DNA from: an uncultured Clostridia bacterium | Lineage (GTDB): Bacteria > Bacillota > Clostridia > Christensenellales > UBA1750 | Reading direction: 5' to 3' | NCBI GenBank assembly: GCA_944381265.1 | Contig: CALWKN010000195.1 | Coordinates: forward strand, 1 to 32,185 | Length of the DNA stretch: 32,185 nt | Part shown: positions 1 through 9,231 of the stretch, in pieces | How the letters are laid out: every line of letters starts with the position of its first letter | Position numbering within the stretch: position 1 is the stretch's first letter | The notes under the pieces: model-generated | What the model was told of the DNA's origin: nothing | Database searches by the model: none | What the model saw: the letters and a program-made list of their open reading frames with translations, nothing else | Translations under genes and position numbers: made by a program

Positions 1-1086
1 CGGACGGAGTTGGCGCTGCCGCAGGAGAGCTCGCCGGAAGCGGGGGACGGAATGTCCGCCCCGGCGCAGTCCCCCGCGCGCGCCCCCGCCCCCGCTCCGG
101 CGGGAACGCTTTTGACGCGCTGGGCGCAGGCGCTGCTGACAAGAGAACTCCGGCATGCGGACGCCCCGGGCGGCAGCGCCCCGGCCCGCGCGCTGCCGCC
201 CATTCCCACCGACGCGCCCGGCAGGCCCGCGGCGGCGCGCATCGCCCCGCCGCGCATCGCGGCAGTGCGGCAGGGGGACGTGTTCTGGCAGAGCATTTTT
301 CGCACGGAGCTGGCCCTGGCGCAGGAAAACGCGCCGCAGACCGGCTCGCGCGCTGCGCAGACGCGCCCCCTGCGGACGCTGGCGGCGGCACAGGCCAACA
401 CGGCTCCCGGCCTGGCGGCGGCGCTGCGGCGGGGGCTGGAGCGGACGGCGCAGCGGGCGGAAGCGCTGCATGCGCCCAGCCGCTACGCCCCCCTGCGCCC
501 GGCGCTGCGCGATATGCACAGCCGCGCCCGCCGCCTGCGCACGGCGGTGGAGGGCCAGGCGGCGATGACGCGCCTTGTCCACAGCCCGCAGGAGCGCGCC
601 CAGCACAGCGCCCTGGAGCTCATCGCCCAGGCGGGCGAGGGCGGCGGGGGCCTGCGCGCCTCGATCCTGACGCAGCCGGCGGAGATCGTCATGCTCGTGC
701 CGCCGACCTACATGAACGCCTACGGCGCGCCCGCGCCCCGGGTGGGCAACCTCAGCTGGGGGCAGGAGGCCGCCGGGCCGGACCGCAGCAGCGGCCGCGC
801 CGCGGTGGAGCTGCTGCGCCGGGCGCAGCAGAAGTTCGGCGCCCCGGCCCGCTACCGCCCGCCGGAGATGGTGCTCAAGGAGCGGGGCGAGGCGACGGGC
901 CGCCTGGCCAGCCAAAGCGCGCCCCAGGCGCCCAGCATCAATCAGGAAATGCGCGCCCGCCGCCGCGTGGAGGAAAAGGCGCGCGTCCAGGACCTGAGCC
1001 CGGCGGAGATCACGCGCATCGTGGACAAGGTCTACCGCAAACTCGAGAGCCGCATCGCCACGGAGTACCGCCGGCGCGGCCTGTAA
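1..1086 (+). CDS. Unrecognised CIS-locus protein, 5' end cut by window
   Basis: The reading frame is open from the first base, so the gene starts upstream; the TTG at 10 is probably not a real start. 361 residues are visible. The N-terminal half is rich in Ala, Pro and Arg and looks poorly structured. The first visible residues (RTELALPQESSPEAG) resemble a stretch 100 codons later (RTELALAQENAPQTG, 301-345), so the protein contains a diverged internal repeat, which also argues for coding sequence upstream. The last ~45 residues are charged and helical (LSPAEITRIVDKVYRKLESR, then a basic end). From memory, similar short helical C-termini occur in proteins encoded just before the LysM gene in other CIS loci; I cannot name a family. 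Location directly upstream of the baseplate block suggests a structural or assembly role. Function unknown. Confidence 0.7.
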   Translation, partial: RTELALPQESSPEAGDGMSAPAQSPARAPAPAPAGTLLTRWAQALLTRELRHADAPGGSAPARALPPIPTDAPGRPAAARIAPPRIAAVRQGDVFWQSIFRTELALAQENAPQTGSRAAQTRPLRTLAAAQANTAPGLAAALRRGLERTAQRAEALHAPSRYAPLRPALRDMHSRARRLRTAVEGQAAMTRLVHSPQERAQHSALELIAQAGEGGGGLRASILTQPAEIVMLVPPTYMNAYGAPAPRVGNLSWGQEAAGPDRSSGRAAVELLRRAQQKFGAPARYRPPEMVLKERGEATGRLASQSAPQAPSINQEMRARRRVEEKARVQDLSPAEITRIVDKVYRKLESRIATEYRRRGL

Positions 1087-1113
1087 GACGGAGAGGGAAA
1101 GGGGGAAGACGGC

Positions 1114-1827
1114 GTGCTCGCAACGTCGCTCGCGCTAAAAAAAGCCAAGCTCACGCCCGAAAAAGGCAAGAGCCTCACCGTGCTCTTCAACCCGGACGAG
1201 TACAGCATTTCGCGCTCGGTCACCTATGCCAGCCACACTGTGCCGGGGCTTGACATCCCCATCGCCCAGTTCATCAACGGCACGGCGGACACGCTGACGA
1301 TGAACCTGTTCTTTGACACCTACGCCGCGCCCGAGGGCGGCGATACCGCGACGCAGCTCTCGCTCCTGGCCGCCAGCGCCCTGCCGGAGGTCGGCAAGCC
1401 CGACGTGCGCAAGTACACCCAGCAGGTCTACGGCATGATGGCGGTCAACGGCGATCTGCACGCCCCGCCCCGCGTCACCTTCGAGTGGGGGAGCCTGAAG
1501 TTCGAGGGCGTGATCACGTCCGTCACGCAGCGCTTTACCAAGTTCACCTACGAGGGCGTGCCCGTGCGCGCCACGCTCGAGGTCACCTTCCAGTCCTGCA
1601 AGGCGCAGGACGCGCAGCTGCGCGAGATGCCGCGCAACTCCCCGGACCGCACCAAGTACAAGGCCCTGCAGGACGGCGAGCAGCTCAGCGCCATCGCCTA
1701 CGCCGAGTACGGCTCCTGCGGCGCCTGGCGGCTCATCGCGCAGGAGAACGGCATCGAGAACCCGCGCGCGCTGCGCTCCGGCCGCACCATACGCATACCG
1801 GCCATGCTGCCGGAGGAGAGCGACTGA
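1114..1827 (+). CDS. LysM-domain tube/baseplate adaptor (Afp7-like)
   Basis: The 237-aa product begins at a GTG preceded by a G-rich Shine-Dalgarno. The N-terminal ~170 residues have the pattern of the CIS/phage tube-baseplate adaptor family, for example LFNPDEYSISRS near residue 26 and FEWGSLKFEGVITSVTQRF near residue 125. A LysM-type module follows at about residues 180-231 (GEQLSAIAYAEYG, then NPRALRSGRTIRIP). In Afp, PVC and phages such as P2 or PBSX, proteins of this layout join the inner tube to the spike/hub. The LysM here probably serves assembly rather than cell-wall binding, because the protein sits inside the baseplate. The next gene is the gpD-like hub, matching the usual Afp7-Afp8 order. 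Length is normal for the family. Confidence 0.88.
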   Translation: MLATSLALKKAKLTPEKGKSLTVLFNPDEYSISRSVTYASHTVPGLDIPIAQFINGTADTLTMNLFFDTYAAPEGGDTATQLSLLAASALPEVGKPDVRKYTQQVYGMMAVNGDLHAPPRVTFEWGSLKFEGVITSVTQRFTKFTYEGVPVRATLEVTFQSCKAQDAQLREMPRNSPDRTKYKALQDGEQLSAIAYAEYGSCGAWRLIAQENGIENPRALRSGRTIRIPAMLPEESD

Positions 1828-1854
1828 CGCGCCATAGGGAGAGGAGGGAGCGCC

Positions 1855-2955
1855 GTGGCGTCGTATGAAGACCTGCAAAAGAAGTACCAGGAGTTCCGCG
1901 TGCCGCAGATCGCGGTGTATGTCGCGGGCAAAAAGCTCGATCTGACCCGGTACCACCTCGTCAGCGCCACCGTGGACGCCACGGCGGAAAACGAGGCCGC
2001 CGGCGTGTGCGAGCTCAGCTTTTCCGGTATATTCGATGCAAAAAACTCCGAGATAGACGCAAGCCTCCTTGGTATTCTGGAGGTCAACAAGAGCCTGGAG
2101 ATCCGCATGGGCTATTCTGCGCCCGTCTGCGTCTTCTATGGCAAGATCGACACGGTGAACGTGGACTTCTCCTTCGGCGAGGAGGACGGGCCCTCCCTGC
2201 GCGTCGGCGGCATCGACGCCAAGGGCCTGCTGATGAAGGCGCGCCAGGACGAGAGCAAGAACCTGGAGTCCACCAAGGAGGTCGTGCAGGCGATACTGGA
2301 CGGCTGCAAGAAGGACGACGCGGCAAAATCCGTCAAGGTCGGCGCGCTGCTCCAGTTTGAGACGCCGCTGCGCCAGGAAAAGACCTCGGACTTCAACTTC
2401 CTGTGCGAGGTGGCGCGGCTGACGAACAGCCGGTTCTTCGTCTCCAACGGCGAGATCGTGTTTGACAATGTGCTAAAGAGCGACAGCGACCGCTGCGTGG
2501 ACCTCGCCTGGGGAAAGAGCCTGATGCGCTTTACCCGCACCGTCGATTTTTCCCACCAGGTCTACAAGGTGATCGTCACCGGCACAAAGAAGGAGGACAG
2601 CGCCGCGCTCAAGGGCGAGGCGACAAAGGCCGGCGTCGCGGGATCCGGGAAGCTCGCCTCCGCCTTCTTCAGCAAGGAAAAGCCGGAGACGGAGATCGAA
2701 AACGCGCTGGCCACGAGCGAAAAGATCGCCGCGGCCATCGCCCAGGCGGAGCTGGACCGCATCGCGCTGGACTTTGTCACCTGCACCGGCGCCTGCATCG
2801 GCCTGCCCGACATCGAGGTCGGCAAGTGGATGAAGATCTCCGGCATGGGAAAGTACGTCGACTCCACGTATTTCGTCTACACGGTCAGGCACATATTCGA
2901 CAGCAACGGCTACATCACCGAGTTTACGCTCAAGAGCGCGAAAATGCCGGGCTAG
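1855..2955 (+). CDS. Baseplate hub protein, phage late control gene D-like (first half of a split VgrG)
   Basis: A GTG start sits behind GGAGGG. The 366-aa product has the layout of Phage_GPD/gp27-like hub proteins: an N-terminal beta-rich region (LEIRMGYSAPVCVFYGKID near residue 81) and a central segment (LRQEKTSDFNFLCEVARLTN, about residues 170-190) typical of the second barrel. The C-terminus (GKYVDSTYFVYTVRHIFDSN) matches the usual family ending. As a trimer this protein would form the hub joining tube and spike. In Afp8 and T6SS VgrG this domain is fused to the gp5-like OB fold; here that part is the next gene, 24 bases downstream. No effector extension is seen. Confidence 0.88.
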   Translation: MASYEDLQKKYQEFRVPQIAVYVAGKKLDLTRYHLVSATVDATAENEAAGVCELSFSGIFDAKNSEIDASLLGILEVNKSLEIRMGYSAPVCVFYGKIDTVNVDFSFGEEDGPSLRVGGIDAKGLLMKARQDESKNLESTKEVVQAILDGCKKDDAAKSVKVGALLQFETPLRQEKTSDFNFLCEVARLTNSRFFVSNGEIVFDNVLKSDSDRCVDLAWGKSLMRFTRTVDFSHQVYKVIVTGTKKEDSAALKGEATKAGVAGSGKLASAFFSKEKPETEIENALATSEKIAAAIAQAELDRIALDFVTCTGACIGLPDIEVGKWMKISGMGKYVDSTYFVYTVRHIFDSNGYITEFTLKSAKMPG

Positions 2956-2979
2956 GCGCGGAAAGGAGGAGCAAAATCT

Positions 2980-3747
2980 ATGAGTCTTAACGGCATCTTT
3001 TCCGGCCGCGGCGCGGGGGGCGAGGGCGGCGGCAACGGCCGCCGCTACGGCGTGGACCTGGCCAAGGTCACCAACATCGACGACCCGGACAAGCTCAACC
3101 GCGTCAAGTGCAAGCGCGTCACCACCGACCCGGACGTGGGCGAGACGGACTGGATGTACGTCTGCTCCCCCATCGCCGGGACGAACTACGGCCTGTACAT
3201 GATGCCCAAGGTGGGGGACCTGGTGCTGCTCTCCTACCTTGGCGGCGACGTGCACCGGCCCTTTGTCATAGGCTCGGTCTGGACAAAGGACGTGGCCGCG
3301 CCCTACAAGATCGAGGGCGGCAAGAACGAGACCTTCGCCTTTAAACTGCCCAGCGGCACGGAAGTCGTCTTTTCCGAGACAAAGGGCAAGGAGAGCGTCG
3401 CCGTCACCACCGCCTCCGGCGCCCGGATGGCCCTGGACGGCGACGGAAAGAAGATCGAGGTGCGCGACAAGGACGGCAAGAACGCCCTCACTATGGATTT
3501 AAACTCCGGCGCGGTGACGGTGAGCGCGGACAAGAAGCTCACGCTTTCGGCCGGGACGCAGGCCAGCATCACGCTCGACGGCTCCTCCGGCAAGGTCGCC
3601 ATAGAGGGCAAGACGGGCGTGGAGATCAAGACCGCGCAGTTCAAGGCCGAGGCCAGCGGCGCCTGCCAGATCAAGGCCAACGGCCAGATGAGCGTGGAAT
3701 CGGGCGGCGTCACCCAGATCAAGGGCACGATGCTCAAACTCAACTAG
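2980..3747 (+). CDS. Baseplate spike protein, gpV/gp5-like OB fold with beta-helix (second half of a split VgrG)
   Basis: The 255-aa product starts at an ATG after AAAGGAGG. A short Gly-rich leader (residues ~7-20) is followed by an OB-fold region at about residues 22-105 (GVDLAKVTNIDDPDKLNRVK, then KVGDLVLLSYLGGDVHRPFV and IGSVW), the signature of phage baseplate assembly protein V and VgrG cores. From ~residue 110 to the end are short alternating beta strands rich in Gly, Lys and Thr (SGAVTVSADKKLTLSAG, SGKVAIEGKTGVEIKTA), expected to form the trimeric beta-helical spike. Its tip should receive the PAAR-like protein, which is encoded about 16 kb downstream. No C-terminal toxin domain is attached. 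Confidence 0.88.
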   Translation: MSLNGIFSGRGAGGEGGGNGRRYGVDLAKVTNIDDPDKLNRVKCKRVTTDPDVGETDWMYVCSPIAGTNYGLYMMPKVGDLVLLSYLGGDVHRPFVIGSVWTKDVAAPYKIEGGKNETFAFKLPSGTEVVFSETKGKESVAVTTASGARMALDGDGKKIEVRDKDGKNALTMDLNSGAVTVSADKKLTLSAGTQASITLDGSSGKVAIEGKTGVEIKTAQFKAEASGACQIKANGQMSVESGGVTQIKGTMLKLN

Positions 3748-3766
3748 CAGACGGAGGAGGGCGAAC

Positions 3767-4186
3767 ATGGACAGCAAGTCGTTTCTGGGGCGGGGATTCG
3801 CCTTCCCCTTCCGCGTGGAGGCGGGCACGGGCAAGGTCGCCATGGTCTCCCACGAGGAGGATATCCGGCAGAGCGTGGAGCTGATACTGCACACCTACCG
3901 GGGCGAGCGCGTGATGCGCCCGGACTTCGGCGCGCGCGTGCAGGACTATCTCTTTGCCGAAAACACCAAGGAGACGGGCTTTGCCCTGGAAAACGAGATC
4001 CGCCAGGCCCTGATCGACTGGGAGCCGCGCATCGACAACATCGAGGTCGAGGCCCATGCCGACGGCACGCGCGCGTCCCTCACGGTGTCCATCTCCTACC
4101 GCGTGCGCTCCACGAACAATATGTTCAACGTGGTCTATCCCTTCTACACGCTGGAGGGGACGGGAATGGAGGGATTTGACGCATGA
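3767..4186 (+). CDS. gp25-like baseplate wedge protein (Afp9-like)
   Basis: The 139-aa protein is the usual size for the GPW/gp25 family. It carries the family core at about residues 27-95: EEDIRQSVELILHTYRGERV, the acidic-aromatic MRPDFGARVQDYLF, and an amphipathic stretch ending in WEPRIDNIEVEA. The conserved EPR of gp25 (here W-E-P-R-I) is intact; in T4 and T6SS TssE this region contacts the first sheath ring and starts sheath polymerisation. The start follows GGAGGAGGGCGAAC. The stop overlaps the next ATG by four bases (ATGA), consistent with translational coupling to the wedge partner downstream. Confidence 0.92.
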   Translation: MDSKSFLGRGFAFPFRVEAGTGKVAMVSHEEDIRQSVELILHTYRGERVMRPDFGARVQDYLFAENTKETGFALENEIRQALIDWEPRIDNIEVEAHADGTRASLTVSISYRVRSTNNMFNVVYPFYTLEGTGMEGFDA

Positions 4187-7137
4187 GGAAGAAGACCCCC
4201 CTGCTCGACGGCCGCGACGAGCGGGCCCTGCTGGAGGAGATCCGCCGCCGCGCCCGCAGCTATGTGCCGGAGTGGAAGAACGACCCCGAGGACATGGACG
4301 GCGGCGGCGCGCTCGCCGCGATCTTCGCCCACCTCTTTTCCCAGACCGTGGACCGCTACGACCGCGTGCTGCACAAGGACTACATCGAGTTCCTGAACCT
4401 CCTGTCCGTGCGCCAGCAGCCCGTCACACCGGCCGAGGGCTATGTGGCCGTGGAGATCGCCCCCGGCACCGAGGAGCCGGTGGAGATCCGGCGCGACACC
4501 GCCCTGTTCCACGACGGCGAGGACGGCGAGCGCATCAGCTATCTTACGGATGAGACGATCTTTGCCACGCCCGCGCGCCTAAGCGGCATGGTCACGGTCG
4601 ATCCCGCCGGGGACGCCATCGCCCTGCGCGGGGAAGGGGAGGAGAGCTTCGACCTCTTTGCCGTGCCGGAGGGCAGGAATCTGCAGCGCCACGCCTGCGT
4701 CCTTCGGCAGGACGAGGTCTTCCGCCTCTCCCGCCCCGCGCGCCTGCGCGTGCAGGTGGGGGACAGCGCCGCCTACCTCGCCCGCCAGAGCGCCGAGCGC
4801 CTGGCCGACCCGGACTTTGCCCTCTGGGAGATCTACGCCGGCGACGCCTGGCGCCCCTTAAACAAGGTGCGCGCCGAAGGCGACGCCGTGGTGCTGGAAA
4901 AGAGCGACGGCCTGCCCGTCTCCCCCTGCCCGGCGCAGGAGGGGGAGGAGATGGACGGCGGCGCCTGCCTGCGCTGCACCATGCGCCGTGCCGGGGCCGA
5001 CGCCCGCCTCAGCGTGCGCTTCCTTCGCGTCTCCAGCGAGTACGCGCAAGGGGAGAGCCTGCCCGCCAGCGAGATCTACGCCAACGATTTGCCCCTGGAC
5101 CAGGAGCGCGGCGGCTACTGCTTTGCGGAGAACATGCTGCCCTACGACGCCTTCTACGTGGCGGCGGACGAGGTGCTGGCAAAGCGCGGCGCGGACGTGA
5201 CGCTGGAATTGGATATGCACATACTTGCGCGCAAGGCGGACCAGGAGGAGGCGCGCTACGACTTCCGCGACAAGATGGTCATCGAGAAGGAGGAGAGCCC
5301 GCCCGAGCCGCCGCGCCGCTACGTCTCCCAGGTGGTCTGGGAGTACTGGAACGGCGCGGGCTGGGCGCACCTGCCGGTGCGCGGGGATGAGAACCCCTTC
5401 GGCGAGGGGGACGATGGCACAAAGCGTCTCACCTTCCGTCTGCCGGAAGACATGGAGCCGACCACCGTCGGCGCGGTGGAGCGCTGCTGGATCCGCGCCC
5501 GCGCAACGCGAGTGGAAAACGCCTTCCACCTCTACGCCACGCGCCTTCTGCCCTTTGTCACGGGCGTCCGCCTCTCCTTCCGCTACAGCGCGCCGCGGCC
5601 GCTCCAGGCGCTTTCGGCGGAGAACAACCTGACGCGCACGGTCTTCCCCGTGGGCGAGGGCGAGGCCGGCGCCACGCTCTATGAGCCGATGGAGGACGCC
5701 CGCCCGGCGCTCTACCTCTGCTTCGACGCCCCGCCGCAGGGGTACCCGGTGACGCTGTACCTGGAGATGGAGGGGCGCAGCCGCAGCGCCCGCCGCCTCG
5801 GGCTGGAGGCCTTCTTCGGCCGCGGCTTTGAGGAAGTCACATTCCGCGACGGCACGCAGGAGGGCACGCACAGCGGCGTGCTGAAGTGCTACCTGCCGCA
5901 GCTGCTCCGTCCGACGGAGCGCTTCGGCCTGTCCGGCTATTTTGTGCGCCTGGTGGACCGGACCGGCCGCGCCCTGCCCGACCACCCGCGCCTGCGCCGC
6001 GCCCTGCCCAACTGCGTCCACGTGACGGAGCGCCAGCAGGCGCCGGAGGCCGTCTTTTCCACTGAGATCCACGAGGCGGGAAAGCGGCTGCGCCTGGACG
6101 AGGGGCCGGTGCTCTTCGCCGAGGTCTGGGTGGACGAGCTGCCGGTTTTGAGCGAGGCGGAGGCGGCAGCCCTGCGCCGCGAGTCCCCGGAGCGCGTGCG
6201 CGCCGAGAACGCGCCGGACGGGCGGCTCTCCCGCCTGTTCGTGCGCTGGGAGCGGGTGCAGAGCCTGGCGCTGTGCGGCCCGCGCGCTCGCGCCTACGAA
6301 CTGGACGCCGAGGACATGCGCATCGACTTTGGCGACGGCGTGCACGGCGCCATTCCCCCCGCCGGAGAGGACAACATCCGCGTCTCCTACGCCTTTGGCG
6401 GCGGCGCGCGCGGCAACATCGGCGTGGACGAGATCAGCGGCATCACCACCGCCGCCGCGGGGATCACGCGCGTCTACAATTTCCTGCCCCTGTCCGGCGG
6501 CAACGACCTGCAGAGCGTGGAACTGGTGGAGCGCCTCGGCCCCAAGCGCCTGCGCCACCGCGGCCGCGCCGTCACCAAGGCGGACTTTGAGTCCCTGGTG
6601 CTGGAGAACTTCTCCGAGGTGCGCGCCGTGCGCTGCTTCCCCAACACCGACGAGGACGGCGCGCGCCGCCCCGGGCACGTGACGGTGGTGCTGCTCAGCG
6701 CCGCCTACGACAACGAGGCGCACGTGCTGGCCATGTGCGAGCGGGTGGAGAAGTACCTGAAAGGGGTGTGCGACAGCCGCCTTGCGCGCGAGGGCCTGCA
6801 CGTGCTGCCGGCGCAGGTGATGACGGTCAGCGTCACCGCCGCGGTGGAGGTGGACAGCCCGGACAACGCCGCCGAGGCCGAGCGCGGAGCGCAGTCCTGC
6901 CTGGACGCGCTGCTCGACCCCGTTTCCCGCCGGGAGGAGAACCCCATCGGCGCGCTGCCGTCGCTGACCGACCTCTACGCCGCGCTGCGGCGCGTGCCGC
7001 ATGTGCAGGCCGTGCGCGACGTGCTGATGGAGGGCAGCTATTTCGACTACAACCGCCGCCGCGTCGTGGCCCTGGACGTGGGCAGCGCCTATCCCTTCGC
7101 CGTGCCCCGCAGCGGCCGCCACGTGCTGCGCATCTAG
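4183..7137 (+). CDS. Baseplate J-like wedge protein (Afp11-like)
   Basis: The 984-aa length fits the large Afp11/gp6-like baseplate protein. The N-terminus (LLEEIRRRARSYVPEW, then FAHLFSQTVDRYDRVLHKDY) is the usual opening of this CIS family. A baseplate-J core lies at about residues 720-830: IDFGDGVHGAIPP, the Gly-rich VSYAFGGGARGNIGVDEIS, and RGRAVTKADFESLVLENFSE followed by VRAVRC. A gp6-like domain completes the C-terminus. It should heterodimerise with the next gene product to form the wedge around the hub. The ATG overlaps the gp25 stop. A large insertion (roughly residues 150-650) is beta-rich and typical of the Afp11 class rather than of short phage J proteins. Confidence 0.9.
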   Translation: MRKKTPLLDGRDERALLEEIRRRARSYVPEWKNDPEDMDGGGALAAIFAHLFSQTVDRYDRVLHKDYIEFLNLLSVRQQPVTPAEGYVAVEIAPGTEEPVEIRRDTALFHDGEDGERISYLTDETIFATPARLSGMVTVDPAGDAIALRGEGEESFDLFAVPEGRNLQRHACVLRQDEVFRLSRPARLRVQVGDSAAYLARQSAERLADPDFALWEIYAGDAWRPLNKVRAEGDAVVLEKSDGLPVSPCPAQEGEEMDGGACLRCTMRRAGADARLSVRFLRVSSEYAQGESLPASEIYANDLPLDQERGGYCFAENMLPYDAFYVAADEVLAKRGADVTLELDMHILARKADQEEARYDFRDKMVIEKEESPPEPPRRYVSQVVWEYWNGAGWAHLPVRGDENPFGEGDDGTKRLTFRLPEDMEPTTVGAVERCWIRARATRVENAFHLYATRLLPFVTGVRLSFRYSAPRPLQALSAENNLTRTVFPVGEGEAGATLYEPMEDARPALYLCFDAPPQGYPVTLYLEMEGRSRSARRLGLEAFFGRGFEEVTFRDGTQEGTHSGVLKCYLPQLLRPTERFGLSGYFVRLVDRTGRALPDHPRLRRALPNCVHVTERQQAPEAVFSTEIHEAGKRLRLDEGPVLFAEVWVDELPVLSEAEAAALRRESPERVRAENAPDGRLSRLFVRWERVQSLALCGPRARAYELDAEDMRIDFGDGVHGAIPPAGEDNIRVSYAFGGGARGNIGVDEISGITTAAAGITRVYNFLPLSGGNDLQSVELVERLGPKRLRHRGRAVTKADFESLVLENFSEVRAVRCFPNTDEDGARRPGHVTVVLLSAAYDNEAHVLAMCERVEKYLKGVCDSRLAREGLHVLPAQVMTVSVTAAVEVDSPDNAAEAERGAQSCLDALLDPVSRREENPIGALPSLTDLYAALRRVPHVQAVRDVLMEGSYFDYNRRRVVALDVGSAYPFAVPRSGRHVLRI

Positions 7138-7164
7138 CCATTACGGAAAAAGCGAGGTGAGCCC

Positions 7165-9216
7165 ATGCTCCGCACCGAAAACCTGGACGACCAGACCTTT
7201 GCCGAGATTGTCGAGGAGGCGGTCAAGTCCATACCCACCGTCTTCCCCGCCTGGACGGACCACAACGCCCACGACCCCGGCATCACGATCCTGGAGCTCT
7301 TCAGCTGGTACAAGGAGATGCAGCAGTACCACCTGAACTGTCCCACGGAGCGGACGCTGAACATGTACCTGAAGCTCCTTGGCATGGAGCGCGGGGACAT
7401 CGAGCCGGCACAGGCCACGATCTGCTTTTCCGATCTGGACGGGGAGATCGAGCTGCGGGCGGGCGACGAGATCGCCGCGCCCGGCGGCGCGACGTTCACA
7501 TTCACCGAGGATAAGCGCCTTGGCGGCGACCGCGTGCGCAGCGTGCTGCTGGAGGCGGGCGGAGCGGTCACCGACATCACCGAGCTCGTGCTGCGCGACG
7601 GCATGAAGATCCGCGCCTTTTCCGGCGGGGCCGCGCTGTGGTTTGGGCTGGAGCGCGCGCGGGCGGGCGAGGCGCTCTCCCTGTTCCTGACGCTATCCGA
7701 CGACTACCCGGTAAAGCGCAACCCCTTTTTGCCGGACGAAGCGCCCGGGCGGCGCATCCGCGTCTTTGGCGGCTCCGGCAGGGAATTCCCGATCCTGCGG
7801 GACGAGACGCGCGCCTTTTCCTGCACCGGCGCGCTCGTGCTGGACGCAAGGGGCGAGGGCGCGACCGACCCCTTGCAGCGCGGGGAGGCGACCTGGGTGC
7901 GCGTTGTGCTGGAGGAGCCCGGCTGCGAGGAGGAGCCGCAGCTCTGCGGCGTCTGCGCCGCCTTTGCCCGCGCCGCGCAGAGGAAGACGCTGGTGCGCAG
8001 CGCGGACTTCACCGTCTCCGGCCGCCGCGCCCGCGTGCTGCGCGAGGGCCTGCTGGAGAAGCGGGGCCGCTGCTTCCTGCTTGCGCGGGACGAGTACGGC
8101 TGGCGCGCCGTGGAGCAGCTCGTCTACACGCCCGAGGCCGTGCAGGCGGACCTGCCCTTTGACCCCGTGCAGGATGGACAGCCGAATCTGCGCGCCATCT
8201 TCTACGAGGAGTGGATGGCGCCGCACCTGAGCGCCGACGGCGGCGGGCGCAGCGGCTTTGCCTGGCCCCTGCCCCTGGACGGCGCGCTGCCGGACGTCGG
8301 CACCGCCCGCATACTGGGCAGGACGCGCACCAAGGGGGGCGAGCGCTATGTGGAGTGGAACTACGCCCCGGACCTCAACGCCCTTACGCCCTTTGACCGC
8401 TGCTTTGCCCTGGACGCGGAGGCGGGCGCGTTCGTCTTTGGCGACAACGAGCGCGGCGAGGTCGCCCCGGCGGGCCCGGACGCGCTGCTGCTGCGCGACT
8501 TCTCCCTGACGCTGGGGGCGCAGGGGCGCTTTCCCGCGGCGCAGACGCTCAAGATCGGCGCGCGCAAGGCGCGGGTGCAGGCCGGGCAGTTTTGGGAGGG
8601 CCGGGACCGCGAAAGCGTGCAAGCTGTGCGCGCCCGGCTGATGCGCCGCCTAAAGGAGACGGCCCGCGCCGTGACGGAGGCGGACTACGCCGCCTTTGCT
8701 CGGGCAACGCCCGGCCTTCGCGTGATGCAGGCCGGGGCCATCGCCGGCTTTGACCCGGACCGGCCCATGCGCGCGCCCCGCTGCGTGACCGTGGCGGTGC
8801 TGCCCTACAGCGCCGGGCCGCGCCCCATGCCGGACGCGGACTTCCTGCAAAAGGTGCAGGCGCAGCTGGAGCGCGTGCGCCCGGTCTGCACCTATGTCAA
8901 GGCCGTGGCCCCGCTCTACATCCGCATCGACATCAGCGTCACGCTCCTTGTCCGCGCCGGCGCCGGGAACGTGGAGGAGGGCGTCCGGCGCGCGCTGGAG
9001 GCCTGCTTCCGCAGCGACGAAAAGGGCTGGAGGCTGGGCAGCCGCATCACCGAGGGCGAGATCGCCGGGGCCATCGGCCAGGCGGAGGGCGTGCTCGGCG
9101 TAAAGAATCTGCAGATGAACGCCGAGAGCGCCCGCGCCGGACGCAGCGCCGCCGGGGACATACTCCTGCCGCCGCACGCCCTGCCGGAGCTGGGCGCGCT
9201 GGAGGTCTACCGCTAG
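7165..9216 (+). CDS. Second baseplate J-like wedge protein (Afp12-like)
   Basis: The 683-aa product opens with a family hallmark: FPAWTDHNAHDPGITILELF, followed by an aromatic helix (residues ~28-60), which is the 'DPGI-x-LLELFAW' type start of putative baseplate proteins in CIS and phage loci. The C-terminal region has a J/gp6-like signature near residues 500-520 (ETARAVTEADYAAFARATPG), followed by VTVAVLPYSAGPRPMPDADF and an EITEGEIAGAIGQ-like end. It is the expected partner of the upstream Afp11-like protein in the wedge heterodimer. The ATG at 7165 is preceded by GCGAGGTGAG. Confidence 0.88.
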   Translation: MLRTENLDDQTFAEIVEEAVKSIPTVFPAWTDHNAHDPGITILELFSWYKEMQQYHLNCPTERTLNMYLKLLGMERGDIEPAQATICFSDLDGEIELRAGDEIAAPGGATFTFTEDKRLGGDRVRSVLLEAGGAVTDITELVLRDGMKIRAFSGGAALWFGLERARAGEALSLFLTLSDDYPVKRNPFLPDEAPGRRIRVFGGSGREFPILRDETRAFSCTGALVLDARGEGATDPLQRGEATWVRVVLEEPGCEEEPQLCGVCAAFARAAQRKTLVRSADFTVSGRRARVLREGLLEKRGRCFLLARDEYGWRAVEQLVYTPEAVQADLPFDPVQDGQPNLRAIFYEEWMAPHLSADGGGRSGFAWPLPLDGALPDVGTARILGRTRTKGGERYVEWNYAPDLNALTPFDRCFALDAEAGAFVFGDNERGEVAPAGPDALLLRDFSLTLGAQGRFPAAQTLKIGARKARVQAGQFWEGRDRESVQAVRARLMRRLKETARAVTEADYAAFARATPGLRVMQAGAIAGFDPDRPMRAPRCVTVAVLPYSAGPRPMPDADFLQKVQAQLERVRPVCTYVKAVAPLYIRIDISVTLLVRAGAGNVEEGVRRALEACFRSDEKGWRLGSRITEGEIAGAIGQAEGVLGVKNLQMNAESARAGRSAAGDILLPPHALPELGALEVYR

Positions 9217-9231
9217 AGGGGAGGGGGAGAC

